Under the pieces are notes generated by a model that was not told the origin of the DNA, did no database searches, and saw nothing but the letters and a program-made list of their open reading frames with translations. From contig JAMXBB010000011.1 in assembly GCA_024138015.1 (NCBI GenBank), positions 29,936,155 to 30,000,154 on the forward strand: a stretch of DNA of 64,000 nt, read 5' to 3'. The stretch is from Lumnitzera littorea. Its lineage: Eukaryota; Streptophyta; Magnoliopsida; Myrtales; Combretaceae. Made by a program: the position numbers and the translations under genes. Below are positions 37,201 through 49,440 of the stretch, piece by piece (positions within the stretch are counted from its first letter, which is position 1; each line of letters starts with the position of its first letter).

Positions 37201-37264
37201 CTTTCGGAGGTTGTCTTCTGACCCATGTTGATAGAGCGTGGATCGGCTTCTTATGTGGTCTCAT
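31252..37264 (-). CDS. ERD2-like, ER lumen protein-retaining receptor family (six exons, 272 aa)
   Basis: Multi-pass membrane protein of the family that includes the K/HDEL receptor ERD2. The longer plant ERD2-like branch (about 270 aa) has this exact layout, and its cargo is not established. Exons on minus: 37264-37042, 36086-35887, 35442-35302, 35216-35136, 31509-31385, 31300-31252; all phases join (819 nt including stop). Signposts: HALSTWVRRQPPKVKAFLAV, VHDHDNLFVAAEAVHSIGIG, GLSLKTQELTALFLAVRLYC, SSYMEDKDNFAMYYV, HPSTSHHLVNRISWAF, YLEAISVLPQLRVMQNTK, IVEPFTAHYVFALGVARFL, DTRGHLLVALGYGLWPSM, ADFCYYYVKS, ending LRLPSGVV. The N-terminal extension before VHDHDNL distinguishes it from the 215-aa true receptors. 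Intron 4 is 3.6 kb; the other introns are 84 to 955 bases. Convergent with LAP5. Confidence 0.94.
32178..34665. repeat. large imperfect inverted duplication in intron 4 of the ERD2-like gene
   Basis: The left arm (about 32178-32475 and 33095-33235) reappears inverted at about 34185-34665. Shared blocks include TTCTAAAAGTAA, GGTGGAAAAGGAT, TTGGACATGG, CATTTAAAAGAAC, TATAAGAAGTG and TAGCTGTCTATTTAAT (33140s against the reverse complement of 34235-34255). The left arm holds about 600 extra bases (32480-33090), itself carrying a partial tandem repeat. About 950 bases separate the arms. The pre-mRNA could fold into a long hairpin. Origin as a foldback transposon or a simple inverted duplication is undecided. 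Confidence 0.72.
32495..32700. repeat. tandem pair of about 113 bp (AATAGGGTAAACYACAAAAA units)
   Basis: AATAGGGTAAACCACAAAAA near 32498 and AATAGGGTAAACTACAAAAA near 32611. Each is followed by TRGCCTRTATTTTTACACTT-like sequence and TTTTGGC(C/A)AA. It lies in the extra segment of the left arm of the inverted duplication. The style resembles transposon termini common in plants. Confidence 0.75.
36506..36528. repeat. (CCCA)n microsatellite
   Basis: Short run of CCCACCCACCCACCCACAC in intron 1 of the ERD2-like gene. Confidence 0.85.
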
Positions 37265-37620
37265 TGGATCTCTTTATGGGGTTAGAGAGAGAGGTGGCGG
37301 CTTTCCTTTTGGGTTTCTCAAGAAAGTGATGGACAGTACGAGAAAAACAAGCGGTATTTCGAAGGGGGTGGGGAAGAGAGGAGAAGAGGCACGAGGAAGA
37401 GAGGAAAGGAGAGAGTTGAGAGGATGGGACGAGACAAAACTAAAAATTCTCCAAAACTTCTGAGCTCAAAAGCGGAAATATAACTCGTTTCGGAAGGAAA
37501 TAGTGGCCGTTGGGGAGTTTTGTTACCCAATGGGCTCGTTTTCAAAAAATATTTTGATAAGAGGCCCACACAAAACATACCACCTGAGTACACACGCACC
37601 TTTCCTATTTATTGTTTTCC
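37265..37620 (-). promoter_or_regulatory. 5' leader and proximal promoter of the ERD2-like gene
   Basis: Directly upstream of the ATG on the minus strand. 37350-37430 is strongly pyrimidine-rich when read on minus (CTCTCCTTTCCTCTCTTCC type), as is usual for leaders of broadly expressed plant genes. No clear TATA box was seen. The beginning of a transposon at about 37620 sets an outer limit. Confidence 0.5.
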
Positions 37621-39610
37621 GAATCGAAAGCGCGCACATTGCATACGCTTTTACTGGGTTTAAAATGGAGACGCGTAAGTACCATGTACCTTCATTTATT
37701 TTCTCCTATAACTAAAGGCGCATAATAGAAATGCGCAACCTTCCTTCCATGCGCCTTCTTTTGAACACTCCTCTTCCCCTTCTCTCATTTCAACATATCA
37801 AAAATCCTCGATACAAAAATGCAAAAACTAACAACTGTTGAATAAAAATTGAATTCCCATCCAACTACTAGAAATCAACAATTGTACAAAGATAACCCCA
37901 AAACAACGTCTCCCGATGTGTTTGTCAAAGCCAACAAATTCAAGAAAATATTGGTATTTGAAAATGAAAGAAGTTCACTATCATCATGTGGCGTCAAAGT
38001 GCATTAGGAGTTGTGACCAACACTGAAGCTCTCATAGGCAATGAAGCTATTGCCAATCTTGCCTAAGTTGATAGAGCAACACAATCCTAATAGCATCTCC
38101 TCGTCATGGCCACACCAATCACTTGCCCATCTTGCTCGGTCTTCTCTTATTCATGCTCTATCCCTTACTCGTGGCTAAGGAAGGGGACATGAGGTCATGT
38201 GTAGGTGTGGCCTCTTCCTTGTCATAAGGATACAAAACCAGACCTCCTCAACACTTGCATTTCCTGTACTATTTGGTGATGATGTACAACTGTGACATTG
38301 TTGGTGAGAATCTCCGAGCTGACCCAAGATCTACTGCATTCTCTACCTCAACACCTTACTCATTAACCTCCCACTCATCTCCCCCAATATCTACCTTGTC
38401 ATCACTACCAAGACCCATAGGTATTAACTCTTCATCAAGACCATAAGTTAGTTCCACTCACAAAATCTACCCAACCTTTTCATCAAGTTATTTTAATTAA
38501 TATCTTTCTTTACATCTCCTTCGTTAGGGATGGGTTTAACCATCAAAGCCATTTCATTTGCTTGATACATCGGATAATCAATCGAACGTTGATTGCACTT
38601 AAGGTGTTGGGTAATTTTAAATGTTTCCCTAATATGTGGTCTACTCAAACTACAAACTTGACTTACCATGACTCTTAACATATATCTTCTAGATGTGATC
38701 TTCTTTAACTACTTTAGCTATCTCAATGAAATTTTTAACATCATTGCCATCCCTTATAGCTATCAAAGTATATGAAACTCCTCATTGATAATAATATAGA
38801 TGCCAGTGCACAATCTTAACATCTATGGGTTCAATTCCAATAATCCCACATATTCTTTGGACAAAATGATTGCAATTGGCACCCTTTCTCACCTTCAACT
38901 TTTTATCATACTATAGACCTATATTGCCACTCAAAATGTTGTCATATGCATATACAATAATTTTTCATATATCCAACCATTTTTAACCAAGTAATTTAGT
39001 GATTCAAGAATATACTAAAGTCAAGAATACTCAACATATATAATTCAAGACTTTGATAATAACAATTTCATGTAAACCATGGCACCTACACATTTTTTGC
39101 TTCTTATTAGAGCATTTCATCAAACATTTTATGTACATCTTGCCTTAACCAATATACAAGTGCCAAATCACACGATATCTCTATTTTTTCTAGGTTAGTG
39201 ACATGAATATGCAATGAAAACTAATTTACCAAAATATAACACAAGTTCAACAACCTAAAGTAAAACCTTATATTTTCTACAAACTAGCAAGAAATTTTAA
39301 ATTAGAAAAATAAAATTAAATAATGTGTAAAATAGAATTAACTTTCTGGTAGGTGGAGATTTGAGTATTTTGAGAGTTGGTTTGGTAACGTGTTGATAGC
39401 TCGCAAATCAACTAAAACAGTTTGGAGAGCTTAGAGAGAGTTTGAGAGTGAAAAATGATGGCAAGTTATAGATTGAGGGATATTTACACCCGCAAGGAAG
39501 GCATATGGCAGCCCGATGCCTTTACTTTAGTGGAAGGTGCATGGTAAATGTGCACCTTCTTTTTTAACCCAATAAAGTATTAAAGGTACACATGCTTTGC
39601 ACCTTTAATT
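37620..39610 (-). mobile_element. degraded Mutator-like element with inverted ends
   Basis: The left end (about 37630-37735) and the reverse complement of the right end (about 39500-39605) share CTTTTACTGGGTTTAAAA against CTTTATTGGGTTAAAAAA. This is followed by spaced GTGC/GCGC motifs, ACCATGYACCTT and ACTAAAGGCGC against ACTAAAGTAAAGGC. Inside, minus-strand frames at about 39000-38450 resemble the N-terminal part of MULE transposases. No catalytic domain was found, so the element is deleted and non-autonomous. It begins within about 360 bases of the ERD2-like start codon. Confidence 0.5.
38450..39000 (-). pseudogene. MULE transposase N-terminal remnant
   Basis: Minus-strand reading gives CNHFVQRICGIIGIEPIDVK, a stop-broken IRDGNDVKNFIEIAKVVKED, then the frame 38681-38493 with PMYQANEMALMVKPIPNEGD. 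The GI.P..V and NDVKNFIE pattern is typical of the PB1-like N-terminus of plant MULE proteins. Identification rests on motif style only. Confidence 0.42.
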
Positions 39611-40077
39611 TAAAAAACAATGACCATTGACGACGTGAGAAATATTTTTTAGAAAGGGCTTTATTGAGAAACAAAACTTGGATGTTAGCCATTGATCAAG
39701 ATTTATGTAGGACTTTCAATAAAGGGCTTAGAAATTTATAATCAACGTAACAGTATAAGAACTTCATAGGATACTTTCTTATGAAAAATAATATAAAATT
39801 AGGAATTGATTTTAATATCCTCTACGATGTAGTCTATGATTGAGATTAAGATTCAATAGCAATAAATGCAACTTAAAGATAAGAGATATATAGTTGGCTA
39901 AAGAAAATAAAAGACATATAATATCTTTAAAATAAAATTTTTAAATCATAAAACAAAGATAATATAATATTTTCCATAAAGTATGAATTTCCATATATTT
40001 CAATTAAATATATATTAGCTTGCTAATTTGAATGAGTATTAAGTACCCTATAATGTTATCGGATAATATATAGATAT
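39611..40077. other. intergenic, no feature recognised
   Basis: AT-rich; no frame, repeat family or RNA gene recognised. Confidence 0.6.
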
Positions 40078-40086
40078 ATATTAAAA

Positions 40087-40442
40087 GGGAAACTGTAAAT
40101 AATCTCCCTAACCTTTAGTTTAAGTGCAAATATAACCTTTGAACTTTCAAAGTATGGTTTTTGATCCCCTAAACTTTATTAAATTGGCAATATAAAAGGC
40201 ATTTCCCTTTTTTAGTTAAAAATGTCACACTATAATCAAAGTTTAGAAGATCTTAAAACACATTTTGATAAGTTTATGGGATATTTGTATACTAAAATTA
40301 AAGTTTAAAAGTATTATTCTCTATTTATGAGGGTTATTTACCAACTATCAAAATTTAAAGTATTAAAAACCACACATTAAAAGTTCATAGGGTTAATTTA
40401 TACTTAAGTTAAAATTAATGAGGTTTATTTGTAATTTCCCCC
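40087..40442. mobile_element. 356-bp MITE with about 100-bp inverted ends and a 9-bp target duplication
   Basis: Flanked by ATATTAAAA on both sides (40078-40086 and 40443-40451), a perfect 9-bp duplication. The left end GGGAAACTGTAAATAATC and the reverse complement of the right end GGGGGAAATTACAAATAAAC match over about 100 bases, with shared TTAAGT, AAATATAA or AAATTAA, GAACTTT and TGGTTTTT. No frame. Duplications of 9 bp and long inverted ends fit a Mutator-type MITE. Confidence 0.85.
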
Positions 40443-40719
40443 ATATTAAAATTAGCAAACATGCACCTATGACACATGTGCAAGAATTGAATAAATGAAC
40501 ATAATACGATTAGGAATATAATATAAAATAACTAAGTTAATCGTTGCAAAAATAAATAAATAAATAAGCAAATTTAGATAAATAATAATTTTTTCATCAC
40601 TACTAAAAATTTAGAAGTCTTTAGCAAGTGGTTCTTATAGAGAAAGACATAATAATATTAGCAATTAGCATCGATTTAATTAAACATTTTATGTCATATA
40701 TTAGGGGGAAAGGAATTAA

Positions 40720-43700
40720 ATATTGCAAAAAAAAAAAATTACAACAATACAGCTTTTTTAAAAAAGCCAATTCTTTCTAAACTAAAACCAACAACCAAAC
40801 CTTTCTTCTTCATTTGCGAACTTCCCCTTCTCTCTCTAATTTGAAACCCTAACGCATATCTCTCAAAAATCCTCTCACTTAGCAGCAATTTTGCACCAAA
40901 TTGAGGTGAAAAATGGTAAGCCCACCACTACGTAGCACTCTAGCATTTGGATTTTTGGCAAGTTTTCTGAAGAAATACTTAGGTTTAATTTAGTTTCTCT
41001 ATCTGTGCACTTGAAGGTATTTTTCTCTCCAAATCATCTTTTCTTATAACACATTGTGTGTTATTAGTGACTGAATATCGGGTGTTGTAAGTATATAGTG
41101 TTATATGATTTTTTTTTATACATGTAGTGTAGTGCATGAATAATTAGTACTTGTGTGTGTGTATGTAAAATTAGAATGCATATGTGTATTATCTTTTTTT
41201 TTTTTTAATTTAAAATGCAACATGTACGTATAATTAAAATGTATATGTATATTGTATTTATTTGTATATATAATGTAATATACATGTGTAATTAGAATAC
41301 AACATATGTAGAATGTAGTGTATAAGTTAGTTGGATATCTTATAAAAAATGTATTATATATATAATTACTTCAAGCTAGTTAGACAACCTATAAAAAACT
41401 ATGTTATATGTATAATTAGTTTTTATCATAATTTATAGGTTTTACATGAAATGAGCATAAGGTATGCCAAGGTGATTATGAATGAATAGTAATTAACAAT
41501 TAAGTAATAATTGCATGATTGTTCAAAAGCCATCTTCAGCGATGGTGTGATGCTAATGTAGGCTTATTTATAAATAATTGTTGATTGTAAACAGGTCAAA
41601 AAATGAGTAAAGCATGAGTAATTTGCTATGCAAATAGATACATTGTGAATGAGGAGAATAAGATTTGTTATGATAAGCAACCGACAATAATAATTGAGGT
41701 TCTGTATGGGGCAAGTTATCAATAGTTGATCGGCATTATTTGCAATTATATTCAGGTTGATTTAATGACCCATCGAGTTGAGTTGATCCACTAGTGTCCT
41801 ATTATTAGAGTTAATAGGGATTATTTTTGTGTTGTATTAGTGAATTACAACTATGTTGTTCAACAAATGTTGGCTTCATGTTAGGTACATAATGAGGTTA
41901 ATGGGTCTACTGAGCTATATATTAAAATTCATGAAATTAATTTTCCTCCTACCGTAGTTACGTACATTGTACTAAAGGAGAATAATATTAAATGCCAGGC
42001 TAAAACTTAAGTGCAATTATCCCAACCTATCCTAACAATTCAAGAAGTAGGTGGGAATCAAGGCCTCCCCAAACCTAATATTGATCATACGAATGAAGCT
42101 AACAAGGGGATGAATATCGAAAACAACATAACATGTGAAGAAGTATCCGATGAATCTGATGATGTGGACTTGGATGACGGTAACGGAAGAAGCGAAGATT
42201 AGCTTTAGACCCTAGATGAGCCACATAGGTCCAGGATGAAGAATGATTAGCAAAGTAGTTTCTTAAGTAATGTGGATGCAATCAAAAGTTCAAAACCCAT
42301 GCCATTCTATATTGCTAATGTAGATAGTAGGTATGATTCAGCCAATGATAGCATGAACAATTAGAGCTCTAGTCATGAATTTAAGGTCAGTAGGTGGTTT
42401 CTCAAAAAGGAGCACCTATAACATGCTGTAAAAATGCACCATGTACAAAACCATCATGACTACATAGTGGTAGAGTCAGAGAAGAAATTATGGTCCATTA
42501 AACATGATGATCATAATAAAGGTTGTAGGTGGAGTTGCCACGCATGCCATAAAAAGCAAGCTAGGTGCTTTGTGATTACTTGGTTTGTAGATCCACACAC
42601 ACGTATTAACCTTATTGTAAGCCAAGACCATCCACAATTAGATTTGACCACCTTATCCCAATGTATTATTACAGAGATATAAGAATCTCTACGTATTAAG
42701 ATAAAACATCTCTAAGCAACAATCTATAAGTAGTTTAGATACACTGCACCCTTAAGAGAGTTCAAGAGGCCAAACGTAAAGCTATTGAACAAGTCTGTAG
42801 GAAATGGGAGACATCATACAAGGTGCCCCCTAAGCTATTGTACACCATTCAAGAAGCCAATCCAGGTACGATGGTTAAGTGAAAATGAATAGAAAGTAAC
42901 GCTCTAGGCTATTTGTTTTTCAATAGAGTGTTTTAGGCTTTTGGACAATGTGTAGAAGCGTTCCTCTATTGCAGGTATTTTTATGTACAGTACTCAAGTT
43001 ACGACACATAACCAATAGTTTCGTCAATGAACAACTCATTTAACATTCTATTTCCTTACTTTCAGGTCAATGCTATCAATTGATGGAACATTTTATATAG
43101 AAAGTTTAAACATAAAATTCTCAAAGTAACCGGGGTTAATGGTGCAAGCCACATTGTCCCATTAAGGTTAGCACTTGTAGATAAGGAGTATTAGGACAGT
43201 TAGAGGTAATTCTTGGAGTGTGTGCCGATGTATGTTATAAAGGATTATACTAATATATGTTTGATCTTTGATGGCCATGTTAGCATAAAGTTTGTTATAG
43301 AAGGCAAAAATGGAGTGTAACCATGTGGTTGACCATGGTGTAGGTGCATTCATCGTGTGACAATTTTAATACTTAAGCAAAGAACAAACAGTATAGGGAC
43401 TTAATAAAAACGGCAATGTTTCAAGTGCAACCCATAAGTTTCATAGATACTATAACAAAGCCACAATGAGTCTACATTAGACCATACTTCAATGGCTTAT
43501 ACCCAAAGATTTAGACCTTAGCATAAGATGATGAGGCTCGTTTCAGTATTAAAACCACTAATATTGCTGAAAGTTACAACAATACCTCGAGAGATGTTAA
43601 GAATTTGCCTATCATTACACTTATGAAGAAGATATTTTACTATTGTAATGATTACTTCAACAAAAGGTAAATCGAGATTTTTACTAAAATGGATATGGTA

Positions 43701-45040
43701 AAGTGTTGATAAGATTTACAAAAAGGAAGTTTGACAAGTAGTGCAAAATAGGTACTAGCCATCGTGTTGTCATATTTGATTATAACAATTAGATATTCAA
43801 AGTCATAACCGCTCCTCAACCAACAGTACATGGACAAAAGGGTGAAAACAGTTACACTAAGAATACATCGGTGCATTTGCAATAAGAGGAAAACTTATAA
43901 GATTCCATGTTCTTATATGATGGCAATAATGGGGAAGATGCAAATTGCCTATGCCACTCACATTAGTCATTGGTATACGTGGCAACATCAGTTGTGAGTT
44001 TATGCACACTCCTTCTTACCTTACATCGACAAGTCTAAATGGCCCTCACTTAATATTCCTATGTGACACTCGATTACCGCTTCCCTCACAAATCTCCTCT
44101 ATAGCCTTTAGTCTAATATTAGATACTTGCCAGAGTTCCATAAATCCTTTCTAGACACCCTCAACACCACTTTAGAGATGACCTCCAAATCAAGCTCAGG
44201 AAATAGGTAAAGGGCTCATATAGGTCAACCCCTTCAAGACCTTTGCAAATGCACTACTCTTTGAGCTCATCAGATCAGGACAACTCCCAGATTACACAGC
44301 TAGTTTACAATCAGTTGGTGTAACCTTAACTTAGTTCTTAAACGAATGAGTAAGATGAGATGCATGCCTACAGGTGCCCCAACAAAGACACCCTTAGATG
44401 GACATGCTAATATGTACTTCTTAATAGATTTTGGATAGATACTATATGTAAATGCACATATATTAATTCAACTAGTGAAACTATGGATACTTATTTATTT
44501 GGTTGTTCAATCTCTATTTTGTTTTGTGTTTGTTGGTTGTTTTCAGTTGTGGCTAAAATTTAGCTAAGTAATGGAATTTTCATAGGCATAATGCAATGGA
44601 TTTGTAGGTAGAGAAGCTTAGATATATGTTCGAGATATATCGTATAGTAGATGTGTTTATGGGTGTTGTAACATATTTATGAGTTGCGTATATTATGTAG
44701 TACATTTGTACTCGGATTCATGGATATAAAATAAGGTTGAGTTTGGTACTGTATAAATGGCTTTTGAAAAGTCAAATTTAACCATTTGAGTTGAATTCAG
44801 CTTTGAACTTTACCATCCATCAAAATCAACTTCCTAAAAGCCGATTTCACTAAGTTAGTACAACTTCCCAAAAGTCGATCTTCATGGCATATGTAAGTTC
44901 ATGTAAGTTCTGCAAGTTGATTATATGTTTTTGCATATAATTGGCTTTCTAAAAGTCGAATTTAAGGATATTAAATTCAGTTTTACAAAACCCAAATTTA
45001 TGTATTATATTTTTTGAAATATTTTTACAAGATTCGTATT
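40720..45040 (+). mobile_element. degraded Mutator-like element (MULE)
   Basis: A transposase remnant (about 41590-44130) lies between subterminal sequences with GGCTTTTNAAAAG-type palindromes: AGCTTTTTTAAAAAAGCC at about 40751, and GGCTTTTGAAAAGTC (44758) and GGCTTTCTAAAAGTC (44941) at the other side. Exact ends and a target duplication were not found. 40800-40920 looks like a leader with CTCTCTCT before an ATG at 40912. The right side (44750-45000) contains several spaced AAAAGYCGAWTT copies. Confidence 0.6.
41590..44130 (+). pseudogene. mudrA-type MULE transposase, decayed
   Basis: Mutator transposases bind the element ends and cut with a DDE core. The best-preserved part is the frame 42434-42682, with VVESEKKLWSIKHDD, GCRWSCHACHKKQARCFVIT, PHTRINL and SQDHPQLD, the plant MuDR DNA-binding region. 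Next, SIDGTFY near 43080 is the first catalytic motif, and ICLIFDGHVSIK near 43270 corresponds to the second-Asp segment (normally SDR). NKRKTYKIPCSYMMA near 43880-43925 is the degenerate SWIM finger, and AHSFLPYIDKSKWPSL near 44000-44045 the usual tail. An acidic stretch (EEVSDESDDVDLDDG, 42138-42182) lies before the DNA-binding region. Many stops and shifts break it. Confidence 0.82.
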
Positions 45041-45173
45041 TCTAGAATTTTTTTTTTTTTGCATTTTTTATTTCCTTTTCCCATCTATTATGAGCATAGA
45101 AATGGAAGAAATCAATGTTTCTCTTTGAACTTATTTAATTAACAAAATATTATAAAATTCTATTTGTTTTTGT

Positions 45174-45765
45174 GATCTTATTACACTTCTATATTCGATA
45201 AAATTTTTATATCTTATTACCAACAAAGCACGATGTAAAAGGGTAAAGAAAAGATAAAACTTCAATGTATATATTGAAGGCATTTAACCTATATGCTATG
45301 ACAACTTATCGGTAAGCACTTGAGTTTCTTATACAAACATATAGAAGGCTATATAAAGAAGTCGTATTTTGTCCAATCATAAATAATGAAAGAAAAAATT
45401 CATCATTTCTATTTTTATTATACCTTCTGCAAACCATAAACTAAGTTAAGGAGGAATAATTTGCAAAAAGTTGTTGAATGTGATATTCCTTGTCCCAATT
45501 ACTTTATTTTATTAGATTTGGATTATGGTTCTATGCTCCTTAAGGGTTTTATAAATAAAAGTATTATAAATTTATTTTTTTTTTTCATTTTTATTACATT
45601 TCCATGTTAAATAATATATACATGTCTTATTACCAACAAAACATAATGTGAAAAGGGTAAAGAAAAAGTATAACTTTAATGTCTCATATTGAAGGCACTT
45701 AATATAGATATTGTAGCAACTTATAGGTAAGCGTTTAAGTTTCTTATAAAAACATATAGAAGGTG
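45174..45765. repeat. direct duplication of a segment of about 180 bp, spaced about 410 bp
   Basis: 45205-45355 and 45625-45765 share TCTTATTACCAACAAARC, AAAAGGGTAAAGAAAA, ATTGAAGGCA, CAACTTAT(C/A)GGTAAGC and AAACATATAGAAGG, in the same order and orientation, with scattered changes. Origin unknown; it lies just outside the MULE right end. Confidence 0.82.
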
Positions 45766-46850
45766 CCACACCCCAAAGCAACAAAGTCATAATAGTTATG
45801 CCATGTAAACCGTTCTAAGATATATGATACCTCACAACTACTATCGCAGCTTGATTTGCACAAGATATCCATAACTAACCCATTTTAAAGTAAACAATTC
45901 ACATGATATTAACATTTAAACTATGGAAGTCTTTAAAACATATTTTTATAGCCCAAATTATCAAAATGCTAATTACATAATATAAAACGTAGTTCATTTA
46001 GATACTTACATAGTTAAGGACCAAAGTTCAAAAGATAAGCACAAACGCTTTAAAAGTCCAACTATTCTTCAATTTCATATATGGACATTCTGATTCCTAA
46101 TAAAAACTAACCTTAGGGTAGTTATAATGCAACATCTTAATTAGCACCTGCAAAAAGATCTATAGGGATGCAGGCAACCAACCAACCAACCACCTAGTAG
46201 GTAGAGACAGAGATATAAGACTATACAATAAGCATAAACAAGGTCATCAAGCAATTAATCAAATGTAATGTAACAACTAAATGCCTTCACATGACATCAT
46301 TCGATTTTTCATCAAATTAGAAAAATTACACCTACTTTAATTCTAGTTTAAGGAGTTTCAACGGATATACAATGGCTTACAATCAAATCTAATCCTGTGA
46401 AATAGAGACATCCTTCCTCTTGTAACTACCTTCAAACCAATGCCTCTAACCTTGCGATAACCTCCTCTCCTGTTACTTAGTTTGACTATGGGTGAATGAG
46501 AGACCATTTCAACTATCCCTTTCAAAAGGATTGGTATTTGGTCAGACAATCATAATCGTCCCCTATAATCAATTAAGTCTGGTTTAAAGCGATCAATTAA
46601 TTTTATGCAGTTTAATCAATTTCAATCCAGTACAACAAGTAAGTAATATACAAATCAAGCTCGAAGATACACAAGTATGCACACAAGTAAGCTACTTACA
46701 AGTACAACCAATTATAACCTTCAGCCTTTAAAATATAATTATGCATTGATCCCAAACTTACTTGCACTTTCCACTTACTCACTAAGGTACAACTGGTGAT
46801 ATATCTTGACCGCAATTCCTTATGATATAAATAATGTTTTAATGTTTATA
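45764..46850 (+). repeat. dispersed repeat, copy 1 (starts TGCCACACCCC), probable LTR
   Basis: Collinear with 62116-63330. Shared segments include CACACCCCRAA, ATGTAATG, CATCYTCCTCTYGTAAC, TTGGTATTTGGTCAGACA and GCTCACTAAGR-like sequence. A start of TGYCACACCCC is frequent for long LTRs of plant Ty3/gypsy elements of the Tekay/Del kind (family knowledge). Assignment as an LTR is inference; no coding sequence accompanies it here. Confidence 0.65.
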
Positions 46851-49440
46851 CACATACTATATATATACTATTATTCTATATCTCAATTTATTCACTTAAG
46901 TTTATGGTCTTATTATACTCAGATAATCAAATTATTAAGTCATTTACTATTAGTTTGCATCTAACTAGTCTCCGACTCATCCTCTAATTCATCCCTTATT
47001 TGCAATTTACTCAAAAATCCTAAGAATGTCTTTTGACCTATCCTTTAAAGCTTGCCTAATTACATTTCATTTATACAAAGTCTTTGGTTTAGTTCCTAAA
47101 CAACATTCTAATTTTACATTTACATAGAGTCCTTGATTGATCCTCTAATTAGCACACATTCTACATTTTAGCAAATTTTATGTTTACTCCTTACAAGTCA
47201 ATCTGCCTCTCCTAAATTCATTGTAAGCTAAATCTCTAAATTGGATTTCCACTATAATTGAGAGAATTAACAACTATAATCTACAAACCCATCACTACTA
47301 TACCTTACAATTCTATCCATACTTAAAGCAATACAAAATTGTAGTAGCCCTTTCACAAAGTTACACTGTAAACAGATACTAATTTGGCTCACTTTCTTAT
47401 CCTTGACAAAATCATGCAAAACCATAGTGACATAAATACACTTAAAGCATCCTGAACTTACAAATTTTTCTCAAAAATTGACCTAAATTTCTAAGTATAA
47501 GTGAACTTCTTCTTTTTTTTTTTTTTGAAAAAAAAAAATACAATGCTTATAAGCAAATGCTCTAGATTAAGAAGAGCTTCCTATCTGTTATTATCATTCT
47601 CGTTTCTTTACTTCTAAACTTGCTCAACTTTTTTTTTTTTTTTACATAACCTAAATTCAAGATTTAAGTTCCGCAAATCAAGCTAAATTTTGAGCTTTTT
47701 TTAATTTCAACATGTTTCTTAAATGAAGCTTGAAATTTGTTCATAGTTCTTCAAGAATGATGTTATAATTCTAAATCATGAAACCTTAAATAGCTTAGAA
47801 CTCCATTGATTAGATTCGAGGTTAATTCATACGAAAAATTTGGAGAAAAGTCTAATCTTAATCAGCTTAAATGATATGGCATTAAGATAATCTTGATTTT
47901 CTTCCACCAAATCTTCTCATAACTTCTTTTAGTTGCTAATTTGAATTGGATGGACAAATATAATCGTATAATAGCTTAAATATCTCAACAAAACTTGAAG
48001 CAATAATCCTAAATTTAAACTCAAAATGCTTTGTGACAAACTTGAATATACTAAACTCTAAGAAAATCTATAATTTTTTTTTTCCAAAAGTTTGTGATAA
48101 GATGGTTAAATATATTACCGAAGTATACCTCACTCAAATAATAGAGTTTAAAACTATAAAAATTGGATCTTTGCCAAGCATAAATGTCTAATGTAAATCT
48201 AATTTCTCTTACCAAATCTTCTACATTAAGTTCGAGACTTTCTACTTTCAATAGCTTATATATTTTATAGTTCCACTAGTATATTATTTTATATATTTAA
48301 TAAACAAATTAGATACTAAATGATATATTTTGCCATAATTAAAACTAACTGGAAGACTTAACACAACCCAAATTCATTAATTCTTTTGCTTTATGGTCAC
48401 TTGTAATCTTGCCAACCTTAAGCGTGGAATCTTATGATAGTTGACACCATAGATTTTTTTTTTTTTTGAGGTAATATTATGATTTACACTTCATCTATAC
48501 GTTTTTGGTCAAATCGACCATTAATGGCCATTTCTTTCTTTACTTGAGCTCAAATCTACATGAATAAGCCTATCATGTCCTTATTTAATCATTAACCATC
48601 ATCAATCTCCATTAAAGAACACTTGCTTCAACTCTCTCTCTCTTTAAGCGTCAAAGCGTAAGTTCTCTCTCTCTCTACTATTAGTAGAAGATTAAAGCTT
48701 CTTGAGCTAAATTTGCACAAGCAATGGAGTCCCTAAGTCACAAGCTTCCTAATACCAACTCTAACAAGCAAAGCCATGCCCTTTAATCACTTCAACCAAT
48801 ACCACCACTACTAAACCCTAAACCCCATAGCCACCACTTCGAAGAAAACCACCATCACTTGACCCCATCTAAAATCAAGCCCACAACTAAGTTCATAGCC
48901 CTTGAAAACCTTAAATTGCCATTACATAACCCATACCACTCCAGCACCAACGATCCACTTCCTAACCACCTCCAAAAGACCACCAAACACAATGGCACCA
49001 ATATAAAACCAACATTCACCAATTCAAAACACATGAATCCAACACTTCCAGCTAAAAAAAACCACCTTGATTGGCCTACAGTATGTCGACTGCTACTTAA
49101 GTTGTGCAAGCTGACTTCTCACGTACCTTCAACATGACTAGGTTGATTGACTTAATTCCTACTCGAATTCGATCCAAACCTAACCTTTGATCCATGTCTA
49201 CATCCTTATTAAGGTTCAACCCTTTAAGTTATTTTAATTATTTTTTTTTCTTTTTCTTTATTTCTTCTAATATAATAATATATGTTTTTTTTACTCCTTA
49301 TTTTAAGATATATAGAAAAGTGTGTTTTTGAAAAAAAAAAAAGAGAGAAAGAGAGAGAGAGAAGAAAATAAATAAATGAATAATGTTTTATCACATGGAG
49401 AAAGTTATTTGAAAAAATAAAAAATAATAATAAACATTTT
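46851..49440. other. repeat-derived non-coding sequence
   Basis: AT-rich with long A and T runs (47512-47540, 47630-47643, 48455-48468). CTCTCTCT tracts at 48634 and 48666 are followed by AC-rich sequence (48780-49140) that opens frames on both strands without a domain. It may be the rest of the TGCCACACCCC repeat. No host gene recognised. Confidence 0.5.

Noticed and set aside
43945..44154. Separate gene at 43945-44154
   Set aside because: A neighbouring frame gives the SWIM-finger and tail residues of the MULE transposase, so this is part of that pseudogene.
48855..49137. 92-aa Pro/Thr/Asn-rich frame
   Set aside because: AC-rich repeat sequence with an equally long frame on the other strand; no domain.
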